Assembly (NCBI RefSeq): GCF_039649665.1 | Contig: NZ_JBDJAW010000021.1 | Span: 1 to 64,000, forward strand | DNA from: Microbispora sp. ZYX-F-249 | Lineage (GTDB): Bacteria; Actinomycetota; Actinomycetes; Streptosporangiales; Streptosporangiaceae | DNA length: 64,000 nucleotides | Direction: 5' to 3' | Shown here: piece after piece, positions 8,753 through 17,400 of the stretch | Layout: each line of letters starts with the position of its first letter | Position numbering within the stretch: position 1 is the stretch's first letter | Notes under the pieces: generated by a model | Database searches by the model: none | Told to the model about the DNA's origin: nothing | What the model saw: the letters and a program-made list of their open reading frames with translations, nothing else | Translations under genes and position numbers: made by a program

Positions 8753-9211
8753 GTGAGTGAGGTGCCGCAACTTCCCCCCTCCCTGCTCGGCATCACCGCG
8801 TTCCTGCTGTCGAAGGTGGGCATCGCTGGTCGACGCCGTATGGGCGACCGTCTCCGCGCGCACGGCATCGGCCTGTGGGACATGGCCGTGCTCGCCGCGC
8901 TCCGCGACTTCGGCCCGGCGTCCCAGCGCGAGCTCGGCGCCCGGCTGGGCATCGACCCCAGCGACCTCGTGGCGGTGATGGACACGCTCGTGCCGCTGGG
9001 CCTGGTGGATCGCGAGCGCGACCCCGTGGACCGGCGGCGCTACCGGGTCGCGCTCAGCCCCGCGGGCCGGGCCACGCTGGAGGCGGCCCTGCGCGAGGCC
9101 GGGGAGGTGCGCGACGACCTGCTGGCCGCGCTCGACGAGGACGAGCGGGCGACCCTGCACGCGCTGGTCAGGAAGGCGTACGCCGGGCTGGAGCCGCGAG
9201 CGCGGGCCTGA
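8753..9211 (+). CDS. MarR-family transcriptional regulator
   Basis: A 152-residue winged-helix regulator with the MarR core: SQRELGARLGIDPSDLVAVMDTL as the recognition region and DRERDPVDRRRYRVALSPAGR as the wing. The GTG at 8753 is chosen because it begins the conserved helix; an upstream TTG would run into the promoter. MarR proteins usually repress the divergent gene until a ligand binds. The divergent VOC gene and the intervening palindrome support local autoregulation. Confidence 0.88.
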   Translation: MSEVPQLPPSLLGITAFLLSKVGIAGRRRMGDRLRAHGIGLWDMAVLAALRDFGPASQRELGARLGIDPSDLVAVMDTLVPLGLVDRERDPVDRRRYRVALSPAGRATLEAALREAGEVRDDLLAALDEDERATLHALVRKAYAGLEPRARA

Positions 9212-9241
9212 CGGGCCTCGGGCGGGCGTCGCCGAGCGGTC

Positions 9242-9955
9242 TCAGCCGGCGGTGAGCCAGACGTAGCCGGCGAAGCGCCCGGTGCGCTGTTCCCGCCGGT
9301 AGGAGTAGAGGTCGTCCGTCTCGATCGTGCAGCGGTCGTCGTGCCGGACGTCGGCCACGCCGGCCCGGGCGAGCTGGGCCGCGATCCCCGCCCTGATGTC
9401 GAGCGCGGGCGTGCCCCGCCGGGTGCGCGACCAGGTCTCGGGCACGCGGGCGGCGACGCGCTCGCGCAGGTCCTCCGGCACCTCGTAGCACCGCCCGCAC
9501 GCCGACGGCCCGATCACCGCGACCATCCGCTCCGGCTCGGCCCCCCGGGCCGCCATCGCCTCGACCAGGGCGGGGACCACGCCCGCCTCGGTGCCCGGCC
9601 GTCCCGAGTGCGCGCCGCCGACCAGACCGGCCACCGGGTCGGCCACCAGCACGGGCGCGCAGTCGGCCACCAGGACCGCCAGGCCGAGCCCGGGACGGTC
9701 GGTGAACACCCCGTCCAGCGCGGGCGGGTCGTCCCCGAACGGCCGTGCGGCGTAGGCGACGTCGGTCCCGTGGACCTGGCGCATGAACACCACCTGGTCG
9801 AGCCCGAACTCCGCGGCCGTCTTCGCCCGGTTCTCGGCGACCGCCGCGGGGTCGTCCCCCACCGCCCCGCCGAGGTTGCGCGTGCCGTACGGTCCGGCGC
9901 TCACGCCGCCGTGCCGGTCGGTGAAGGCCATCCGTATCCGGTCGATCGCAATCAC
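9242..9955 (-). CDS. pgeF: Peptidoglycan editing factor PgeF (YfiH/multicopper polyphenol oxidase family)
   Basis: The family removes incorrectly incorporated L-Ser from peptidoglycan precursors. The 237-residue protein has the three metal ligands of the purine-nucleosidase-like fold: His in RQVHGTD, Cys in VADCAPV and His in GGAHSGRPG. The conserved AFTDRHGGVS opening and GPSACGRCYEV are also present. The GTG at 9955 has TACGCT ending six bases upstream and no ribosome-binding site, which suggests a leaderless transcript. The ATG at 9931 is an alternative. It is divergent from the alcohol dehydrogenase gene by 34 bp. Confidence 0.9.
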   Translation of the reverse strand: MIAIDRIRMAFTDRHGGVSAGPYGTRNLGGAVGDDPAAVAENRAKTAAEFGLDQVVFMRQVHGTDVAYAARPFGDDPPALDGVFTDRPGLGLAVLVADCAPVLVADPVAGLVGGAHSGRPGTEAGVVPALVEAMAARGAEPERMVAVIGPSACGRCYEVPEDLRERVAARVPETWSRTRRGTPALDIRAGIAAQLARAGVADVRHDDRCTIETDDLYSYRREQRTGRFAGYVWLTAG

Positions 9956-9989
9956 CCGATTAGCGTACGGCCAGGGAAAGGAGCGTGAG

Positions 9990-11033
9990 ATGCGCGCGGT
10001 GGTGTACGAGGAGTTCGGCGGGCGGGCCGAGGTGCGCGAGGTGGCGGACCCGGTGGCGCCGCCGGACGGCGTGGTGATCAGGGTCGAGGCGACCGGGATG
10101 TGCCGCAGCGACTGGCACGGGTGGATGGGCCACGACGCGGACATCACCGTCCTGCCGCACGTGCCCGGGCACGAGCTGGCGGGCGTGGTGCACGCGGCCG
10201 GGCCGGGCGTGTCCGGCTGGCGGCCCGGCGACCGGGTCATGGTGCCGTTCATCTGCGCCTGCGGGAGCTGCCGCGAATGCGCCGCCGGCGACCAGCAGGT
10301 GTGCGAGCGCCAGACGCAGCCCGGCTTCACCCACTGGGGGTCGTTCGCCGAGCTCGTCGCGATCGACCACGCCGACGTGAACCTCGTGCGGCTGCCCGAC
10401 GGCATGGCGTTCGCCACGGCGGCGAGCCTGGGCTGCCGCTTCGCCACCGCGTTCCGGGCCGTCGTCGAGCAGGGGCGGGTCCGGGCGGGCCGGTGGCTCG
10501 CCGTGCACGGCTGCGGCGGGGTCGGGCTGTCGGCCGTGATGATCGGCGCCGCCGTGGGCGCGCGGGTGGTCGCGGTGGACCTGTCCCCCGCCGCGCTGGA
10601 TCTGGCCGAGCGCTTCGGCGCGGCCGAGTGCGTCCTGCTCGGCGAGGGCGGCTCCCCCGAGGAGGCGGCCGCACGGGTCAGGGCGGCCACCGGCGGCGCC
10701 GGCGCCGACGTCTCCCTCGACGCGCTGGGCGCCGCCGCGACCTGCGCCACGTCGATCGGCGGCCTGCGCAGGCGGGGCCGCCACGTGCAGGTGGGCCTGC
10801 TCCCCGGGGAGACCTCCCTGCCGATGGGCCGGGTGATCGCGCACGAGCTGGAGATCGTGGGCAGCCACGGCATGGCCGCCCACGCCTATCCCCCGATGCT
10901 GGAGCTGATCGCGGCGGGCGTGCTCCGCCCCGACCTGTTGGTCACCCGCACCATCGGTCTCGACGACGCGCCGGACGCGCTGACCCGGCCGGGCGCGTCC
11001 GCCGGCGTCACCATGATCATCCCTGGCGGGTGA
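9990..11033 (+). CDS. Zinc-dependent alcohol dehydrogenase (MDR family)
   Basis: A 347-residue medium-chain dehydrogenase/reductase. The catalytic zinc residues are in GMCRSDWHGW and PGHELAG. The structural-zinc loop is CACGSCRECAAGDQQVC, and the Rossmann motif GCGGVGLS is in the second half. It should oxidise an alcohol or reduce an aldehyde with NAD(P); the substrate cannot be read from sequence. GGAAAGGAG precedes the ATG at good spacing. Its 3' end overlaps the glgA stop by 17 bp on the opposite strand. Confidence 0.92.
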   Translation: MRAVVYEEFGGRAEVREVADPVAPPDGVVIRVEATGMCRSDWHGWMGHDADITVLPHVPGHELAGVVHAAGPGVSGWRPGDRVMVPFICACGSCRECAAGDQQVCERQTQPGFTHWGSFAELVAIDHADVNLVRLPDGMAFATAASLGCRFATAFRAVVEQGRVRAGRWLAVHGCGGVGLSAVMIGAAVGARVVAVDLSPAALDLAERFGAAECVLLGEGGSPEEAAARVRAATGGAGADVSLDALGAAATCATSIGGLRRRGRHVQVGLLPGETSLPMGRVIAHELEIVGSHGMAAHAYPPMLELIAAGVLRPDLLVTRTIGLDDAPDALTRPGASAGVTMIIPGG

Positions 11034-12201
11034 GCGACGCGTAGAGCTCGTGGGTGCGCTCGGCGATCCGCCGCCAGGAGAAGTGCTGGATCGCCCGCGC
11101 CCGCCCGGCCTCGCCCATCGCGGCGGCCAGGCGCGGATCGCCGAGCACCGTGTTCACCCGCTCGGCCAGCGCGGCGGCGAACGCCTCGGGGTCGTGCGGC
11201 TCGCCGTCCCCGCCCTGGTCGATCGGGACGAGCAGGCCCGTCTCGCCGTCGGCGACGACCTCGGGGATGCCTCCGGTCGCGGTCGCCACGACGGCGGTCT
11301 CGCACGCCATCGCCTCCAGGTTCACGATGCCCATGGGCTCGTAGACCGAGGGACAGACGAACACGGTGGCGTGCGTGAGGATCTGGATCACCTCGGGCCT
11401 GGGCAGCATCTCGGAGATCCACACCACGCCCTTGCGGGAGGCCGACAGCTCGCGCACGAGCGCGGTGACCTCCTCGGCGATCTCCGGCGTGTCGGGCGCG
11501 CCGGCGCACAGCACGAGCTGCGCCGCCGGGTCGAACGAGCGGGCCGCGTGGAGCAGGTGCACCAGGCCCTTCTGCCGGGTGATCCGCCCCACGAAGACGA
11601 CGTACGGCACGGCCGGGTCGATGCCGTGCCGCACCAGCGCCTCGGTGCCCCGGGAGGGCGCGTACTCCTCGGTGTCGATGCCGTTGTGGATCACCCGTAC
11701 GCGCTCGGCGGGGATCTCGGGGTAGGCCGTGAGCACGTCGCGGCGCATGCCCTCGGACACCGCGATGATCGCGTCGGCCGACTCCAGCGCGGTCCGCTCC
11801 GCCCACGACGACAGCGTGTAGCCGCCGCCGAGCTGCTCGGCCTTCCACGGCCGCAGCGGCTCCAGGCTGTGGGTGGTGGCGACGTGCGGCACGCCGTAGA
11901 GCATCTTGGCGACGTGGCCGGCGAAGTTCGCGTACCAGGTGTGGCTGTGCACGACGTCGGCGCCCTCGCAGCCGGCGGCCATCTCGACGTCGACGCCGAG
12001 CACCTGCAGGGCGGCGTTCGCGCCCGACAGCCCCCCGGGGACCGCGTAGGCCCGCACCCCGGGCTCGTCGCGCGGGGCGCCGAAGCAGCGAACGCGCACG
12101 TCGGCCAGCCGGCGGAGCTCCCGGGCGAGGTACTCGACATGGACTCCGGCGCCGCCGTACACCTCGGGCGGATACTCACGGCTCAGCAGATCGACACGCA
12201 T
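11017..12201 (-). CDS. glgA: Actinobacterial GlgA/GlgM-type glucan glycosyltransferase
   Basis: A 394-residue GT-B enzyme of the short actinobacterial type. In mycobacteria its orthologue elongates alpha-1,4-glucan and makes maltose-1-phosphate from ADP-glucose. Visible signatures are [20 protein letters not shown] near the N terminus, [10 protein letters not shown] at the start of the nucleotide-binding domain, and [16 protein letters not shown] (the E-x7-E motif). It is divergent from glgC, whose product supplies ADP-glucose, with 85 bp between the starts. The pair is conserved in actinomycetes. Whether it acts mainly as a synthase or a maltose-1-phosphate former cannot be decided here. Confidence 0.9.
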   Translation of the reverse strand: MRVDLLSREYPPEVYGGAGVHVEYLARELRRLADVRVRCFGAPRDEPGVRAYAVPGGLSGANAALQVLGVDVEMAAGCEGADVVHSHTWYANFAGHVAKMLYGVPHVATTHSLEPLRPWKAEQLGGGYTLSSWAERTALESADAIIAVSEGMRRDVLTAYPEIPAERVRVIHNGIDTEEYAPSRGTEALVRHGIDPAVPYVVFVGRITRQKGLVHLLHAARSFDPAAQLVLCAGAPDTPEIAEEVTALVRELSASRKGVVWISEMLPRPEVIQILTHATVFVCPSVYEPMGIVNLEAMACETAVVATATGGIPEVVADGETGLLVPIDQGGDGEPHDPEAFAAALAERVNTVLGDPRLAAAMGEAGRARAIQHFSWRRIAERTHELYASLTRQG

Positions 12202-12286
12202 ACGAGTGAGCTTAGAGTCCCCGATCCGCACTGTTTGCCGGTGTCCCTGGTGTTTGTTAGCCATTTCGCGGGTTAAGGTCCTGCCT

Positions 12287-13513
12287 ATGAAGGTCCTGGC
12301 GATCGTGCTCGCTGGTGGTGAGGGCAAGCGGCTGATGCCGCTGACCGCGGACCGGGCCAAGCCCGCCGTGCCCTTCGGGGGTATCTACCGGCTCATCGAC
12401 TTCGTGTTGTCGAATCTGGCCAACGCGCACTACTGGCAGATCGTGGTGCTGACGCAGTACAAGAACCACAGCCTGGACCGGCACATCTCCCGGACGTGGC
12501 GGCTGTCGTCGATGCTCGGCAACTACGTGACCCCGGTGCCCGCGCAGCAGCGGCTCGGGCCGCGCTGGTTCGCCGGATCGGCCGACGCGCTGTTCCAGAA
12601 CCTGAACCTGATCTACGACGAGCTGCCCGACCATGTGATCGTCTTCGGCGCGGACCACATCTACCGGATGGATCCCCGCCAGATGGTCGACCAGCACATC
12701 GACTCGGGCGCGGACGTGACCGTCGCCGCGATCCGCCAGCCGCTCGAACTGGCCGACCAGTTCGGGGTGATCGAGGCGGACCCCTCCGGCCGCCGGATCG
12801 TCGCGTTCCGCGAGAAGCCGAAGGACGCGGTGGGGCTGCCCGACGCCCCCGACCAGATCTTCGCCTCGATGGGCAACTACGTCTTCAAGACCCAGGCGCT
12901 GATCGAGGCCCTGCGCGAGGACGCCCTCGACCCCAGCAGCAAGCACGACCTCGGCGGCAACATCATCCCGATGTTCGTCAAGAGCGGCGGCGCCGAGGTG
13001 TACGACTTCGCGGACAACGTGGTGCCCGGCTCCACCGAGCGCGACCGGGGCTACTGGCGCGACGTGGGGACGCTCGACGCCTACTACGAGGCCAACATGG
13101 ACCTCATCTCGGTGCAGCCGGTCTTCAACCTCTACAACGACCGGTGGCCGATCTACACGGGCAACGACCCGCTGCCGCCGGCGAAGTTCGTGCACAACGA
13201 GGGCGACCGGGTGGGGCACGCGCTGGAGTCGCTCGTGTCGCCCGGGGTCATCGTGTCGGGCGGCACGGCGTTGCGCTCGATCCTGTCCCCCGGTGTGGTG
13301 CTGCACTCCCACTCGCACGTCGAGGACTCGGTGCTGATGGGCTCGGTCAAGGTCGGCAGGGGCGCGATCGTCCGCAAGGCCATCATCGACAAGAACGTGG
13401 TGATCCCCGACGGCGCCCGGATCGGCTTCGACCTGGAGTACGACCGCCAGCGGTTCGCGGTGACCCGCAGCGGTGTCGTCGTCATCGGGAAGAACGAGAT
13501 CATCGACCGCTGA
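12287..13513 (+). CDS. glgC: Glucose-1-phosphate adenylyltransferase
   Basis: Makes ADP-glucose from ATP and glucose-1-phosphate, the committed step of bacterial glycogen synthesis. The 408-residue protein has the nucleotidyltransferase motif [13 protein letters not shown], then [19 protein letters not shown], and the C-terminal left-handed beta-helix ([18 protein letters not shown]). Length and order match the family. TAAGGT ends seven bases before the ATG without a ribosome-binding site, pointing to a leaderless mRNA. Its regulation probably interlocks with the divergent glgA. Confidence 0.96.
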   Translation: MKVLAIVLAGGEGKRLMPLTADRAKPAVPFGGIYRLIDFVLSNLANAHYWQIVVLTQYKNHSLDRHISRTWRLSSMLGNYVTPVPAQQRLGPRWFAGSADALFQNLNLIYDELPDHVIVFGADHIYRMDPRQMVDQHIDSGADVTVAAIRQPLELADQFGVIEADPSGRRIVAFREKPKDAVGLPDAPDQIFASMGNYVFKTQALIEALREDALDPSSKHDLGGNIIPMFVKSGGAEVYDFADNVVPGSTERDRGYWRDVGTLDAYYEANMDLISVQPVFNLYNDRWPIYTGNDPLPPAKFVHNEGDRVGHALESLVSPGVIVSGGTALRSILSPGVVLHSHSHVEDSVLMGSVKVGRGAIVRKAIIDKNVVIPDGARIGFDLEYDRQRFAVTRSGVVVIGKNEIIDR

Positions 13514-13607
13514 GCCGTGCGGGCGCGTCCGCCCCGCGCCGGTCGTGAGCCGTGGGCAGGCGGCCCGCCCTCTCCCGCATCCTCCCGGAGCGCGGCAAGA
13601 TGTGCGA

Positions 13608-14459
13608 ATGGATCTCGACATCAGCGCGGTCTGTGATGCGTTCGGCCTCGGCCTGGCGGTGACGCGAGGGCTGCGGGTGGCCGGCTACTACCACAACGAG
13701 GTGTGGCGGCTCGACACGATCACCGGCGCGTACGCCGTGAAGCGGCTGCCGCCGTCGGCCGCGCCCGCCGTGGAGATCGAGGTCTCCGCCTGGCGGGCGG
13801 GCATCCCGGTGCCCGAGCCGGTCCCGTCGCCCGCGACAGGAGCGTACGTCGTCCCCATCGGGGACGGCGCGGTGCGGGTGCACCGCTGGCTCGACGGGAA
13901 GGCGCCCGCCCTCGGCGATCTCAGCCCCGAGCTGTCGGCCGCGATGGGCGAGCTGGTGGCCGCCGTCCACACGGCCGGTCGCGGCATCGCTCCGCAGGAA
14001 CCACCGCGGGCGGACCCCTCCGGACGAGCGGCCACGGATGCCGCGTCCGGACCGGCCGGCCTCGCGGCCGCGACCGCGCGACCGGCCGGGGTGGGCACCC
14101 TGACCATGTCCCACGGCGACCTGCACCCGAAGAACGCCCTGCTCCGGTTCGACGGCAGCCTGGCGATCATCGACTGGGACACCGCCGGTCCGTACGTCGC
14201 CGAGCAGGAGGCCGCGGGCATGGCCCTCGACTGGGCGGCCCGCCTCGACGGGAGCGTCGACGTCGACCGGTTCGACGCCGCCGTGTACGGCTACCGCAAA
14301 GCCGGCGGCGACATCCCGGCGGAGCCCTGGGTCTTCGGCGGCTGGGTGCGCGGCTATCTGGCCTTCCTCGACGGAGCCGGGCGGAACGAGCCCACCGGCA
14401 CGCTCGCCCGGCTCCGCTGGGTCGAGGCCAACCTCGACGCGCTGACCCGGCGCCTCTAG
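13608..14459 (+). CDS. Phosphotransferase of the APH/choline kinase fold
   Basis: A 283-residue kinase-fold protein. The catalytic loop is SHGDLHPKN and the magnesium motif is IIDWDTAG. The N lobe (YAVKRLPPS, then EIEVSAW) carries the ATP lysine. A Pro/Ala/Thr-rich insertion of about 45 residues precedes the catalytic loop. The substrate is unknown. The stop overlaps the end of the convergent NRPS gene by 4 bp. No ribosome-binding site is seen, and CAAGAT lies about eight bases before the ATG, so it may be leaderless. Confidence 0.82.
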   Translation: MDLDISAVCDAFGLGLAVTRGLRVAGYYHNEVWRLDTITGAYAVKRLPPSAAPAVEIEVSAWRAGIPVPEPVPSPATGAYVVPIGDGAVRVHRWLDGKAPALGDLSPELSAAMGELVAAVHTAGRGIAPQEPPRADPSGRAATDAASGPAGLAAATARPAGVGTLTMSHGDLHPKNALLRFDGSLAIIDWDTAGPYVAEQEAAGMALDWAARLDGSVDVDRFDAAVYGYRKAGGDIPAEPWVFGGWVRGYLAFLDGAGRNEPTGTLARLRWVEANLDALTRRL

Positions 14460-17400
14460 ACGGCGGCGCGACGCCGGATGGCCTCGACCCCGACGAGGTC
14501 GTCGGGCAGCGCGTCCGGCGTCTCGGTGTCGAGGCGGGCCAGCCGCCTCACCCGCAGGGCGCCGGCCGCCACGAGGAGCATGCCCAGCGCGCACACCAGA
14601 TAGAGGAAGGCGATCCCGCGGCCGGGGCCCACCCCGATCAGGGCGCCCACGGTCGGGGCGAGCGCCCCTCCCGGGGCCAGCATCGGGTCGAACAGCGCGG
14701 CGCCGAGCGGGGCGACCAGGCCGATGCCGACGGGCAGCGTCGACCAGGCGACCAGCGTGTTGAGCGCGAAGACCCGCCCATGGAACCGCGCGGGCACCTT
14801 GATCTGCACGATCGTGACGTAGATGCCGTTCATCAGCGTGAGGAAGTAGCTCAGCGCGAACGCCCCTGCGCCGACCACGGCAAGCGACGGGGCGAGGCCG
14901 GTGACGGCGCCGCCTGCCGCGATGGCCACGGCGAAGGCGAGCACCGCGCGGAACCGCCCGCGGCGCGGACCGCCCCACAGCGACATGGTCAGCCCGCCGA
15001 GCATGACGCCGAGCCCCGACACCAGCGAGATCACGCTGACGTCCTCGAGCGTGGCGAAGGAGAGCACCAGCGGCGAGACCAGCAGGAGCAGCGGGGACAG
15101 GAACACGTTGAGCACGGCGAAGAACACCAGCGTCGAGCGCAGGCCCCGGTCGTGCCACGTGTACGTGAAGCCCTTGGCGATCTCCGTGCCCAGCGGCTCG
15201 CGCGGCCGCCAGGGAAGCGTGTCGGGGAAGCGGACCAGCAGCACCGTGACGATGGCGAACGCGTAACTCGCCACGTCGATCGCCACGATGCCGCCGAGCC
15301 CGATCCAGGCCAGCAACCCGGCCGCGACGAGGGGGACGACGAGCTGCGCGACACCGTTGGTCATCTGGGTGACGCCGATGGCGTGACCGAGATAGTGCTT
15401 GGGGACGAGTTGCGGCACCGCCGACTGGTAGGCCAGCCGTTGGAAGCTCGTCGCCATCGACAGGCTGACGATCAGCAGGTAGATCTGCCAGATCCGTACG
15501 TCGCCGAACAGGAGCAGCCCGGCCAGCACGGCCTGGATCCCGACCGAGGCGCAGTCGGCGAACAGCATCACGCGCCGCCGGTCCGCCCGGTCCACGATCG
15601 CCCCGGCCAGCGGGGAGATCAGCAGCCCGGCCAGGTTGAGCACGGCCAGCGTGGAGAACTGCCCGATCGAACCGGAGTCCATGAGCACGGTCAGCGGCAG
15701 GGCCCACCCGGTGAGCGCCGAGCCGATCATCGAGAGCTGCTGCCCGGCGGAGATCGTCAGGAAGCGGCCCATGCTGGGCCGCACCCCCTGCTTGTCGGAC
15801 CCGGGCGGGGCGGACCCGCGCGAGACCGCCTGCACCCACCACGAGGGGTTCCCCGAGCGGTCGGAGACCTCCATGTGGGTGTGGGTGCGCAGGGCGGCGG
15901 CCAGTTCCTCCGCGCGGTAGCGCAGGAAGTAGTGGCCGCCCTCGTCGAGCACGACCAGCGCCGTCACGTCGGTGAGGAAGCCCCACTCGCGGTAGCGCTC
16001 CGCGTAGAAGTCGGTGGCGGGGTCGCGCTCGCCGATCACCGAGATGATCGGAGCGCGTAGCCGTGGCCGGTCCGGCGCGTCGAACAGCCCGGTGAAGTAC
16101 TTCTCCGCGGCCTTGGAATCGTGGCGCATCGTACGGATGATGCGGTCGGCCACGCCGGGATCGAGCTCCTCGAGGTCCACCCCACGGGCCTTGAGGCGGT
16201 TGATGTCGGTCTGACTGCTCCGGAGGCGGTCGAACTCCCCGATCCTCGACAGCGCCCGCATGAGCCCGCGCGGCCGGGCGAACGGGAAGATCGCCCCGAC
16301 GTAGACGGCGTCCACCGCACGGCCCGCCGCCTCGGCCCTGGCGGCCAGCTCGACCGCGAGCGCGGCGCCGACCCCGCAGTGGCCGTAGATCACCAGGGGG
16401 CCCTCGATGGCGAGGATCTCCTCGGTGGCGCGGGCGGCCAGCTCGGCGAACTCCATCGGCTCCTCGTCCAGGCCCACGTCGTGGCCGGGGATCGCGAGCG
16501 CGTACAGCGCCTGGTCGGCCGGCAGGGCGTCGGCCAGCGGCTGGTAGACCACGGCGCTGCCCGACCCGTACGGCACGCACACGTAGGTGACGCTCGCCGT
16601 GCGTGCCGGGGTGAGCCGCTGGAGCAGCGGGCGCGGGCCGTCCTCGCCGGAGCCGGCGTAGGCCGCCAGTTCGCGCACGGTCCGGTAGGTGAAGACGTCC
16701 ACCAGCCCCACCTGCGCCGACCCGGCCGGGAGCGCCCTGCGGAGCTTCGCGACGACCTGGACGGCGAGCAGCGAGTGGCCGCCGAGATCGAAGAAGTCGT
16801 CGTCGGCCCCGATCCGCTCGGCCGCCAGCACGTCGGCCCAGACGGCCGCGACGGCCCGCTCGATCTCGGTCTCCGGCGCGGCGTACGGCACGTCGGCCTG
16901 GACCTGCGGGACGGGCAGGGCGGCCCGGTCGAGCTTGCCGTTCGGCGTGAGCGGAAGGGCGTCGAGCGGGACGAACATCGACGGCAGCATGTACTCCGGC
17001 AGCGTGCCCCTGATCGCCGCGCGCACCTGGGCCGGCTCGGGCACGGCGTCGCCCGTGAGGTAGGCGACCAGCCGGGGGTCGCCGGGCACGTCCTCGCGGA
17101 CGATCACCGCGGCGTCCCGCACACCGGCCTTCTCACGGAGCACGGCCTCGATCTCGCCGAGCTCGATGCGCAGGCCGCGCAGCTTGACCTGGCCGTCGAG
17201 GCGGCCCAGGAACTCGATCGTGCCGTCCGGCAGCCAGCGGGCCGCGTCACCGGTGCGGTAGCGGCCGCCGGCGAACCGCTCGGCGGTCAGCTCCGGGCGG
17301 GCGTGGTAGCCGAGGGCGACGCCCACGCCGCCGATGTACAGCTCGCCGGGCACCCCCACGGGCACGGGCTCGCCATGGCGGTCGAGGACGTGCAGCGTGA

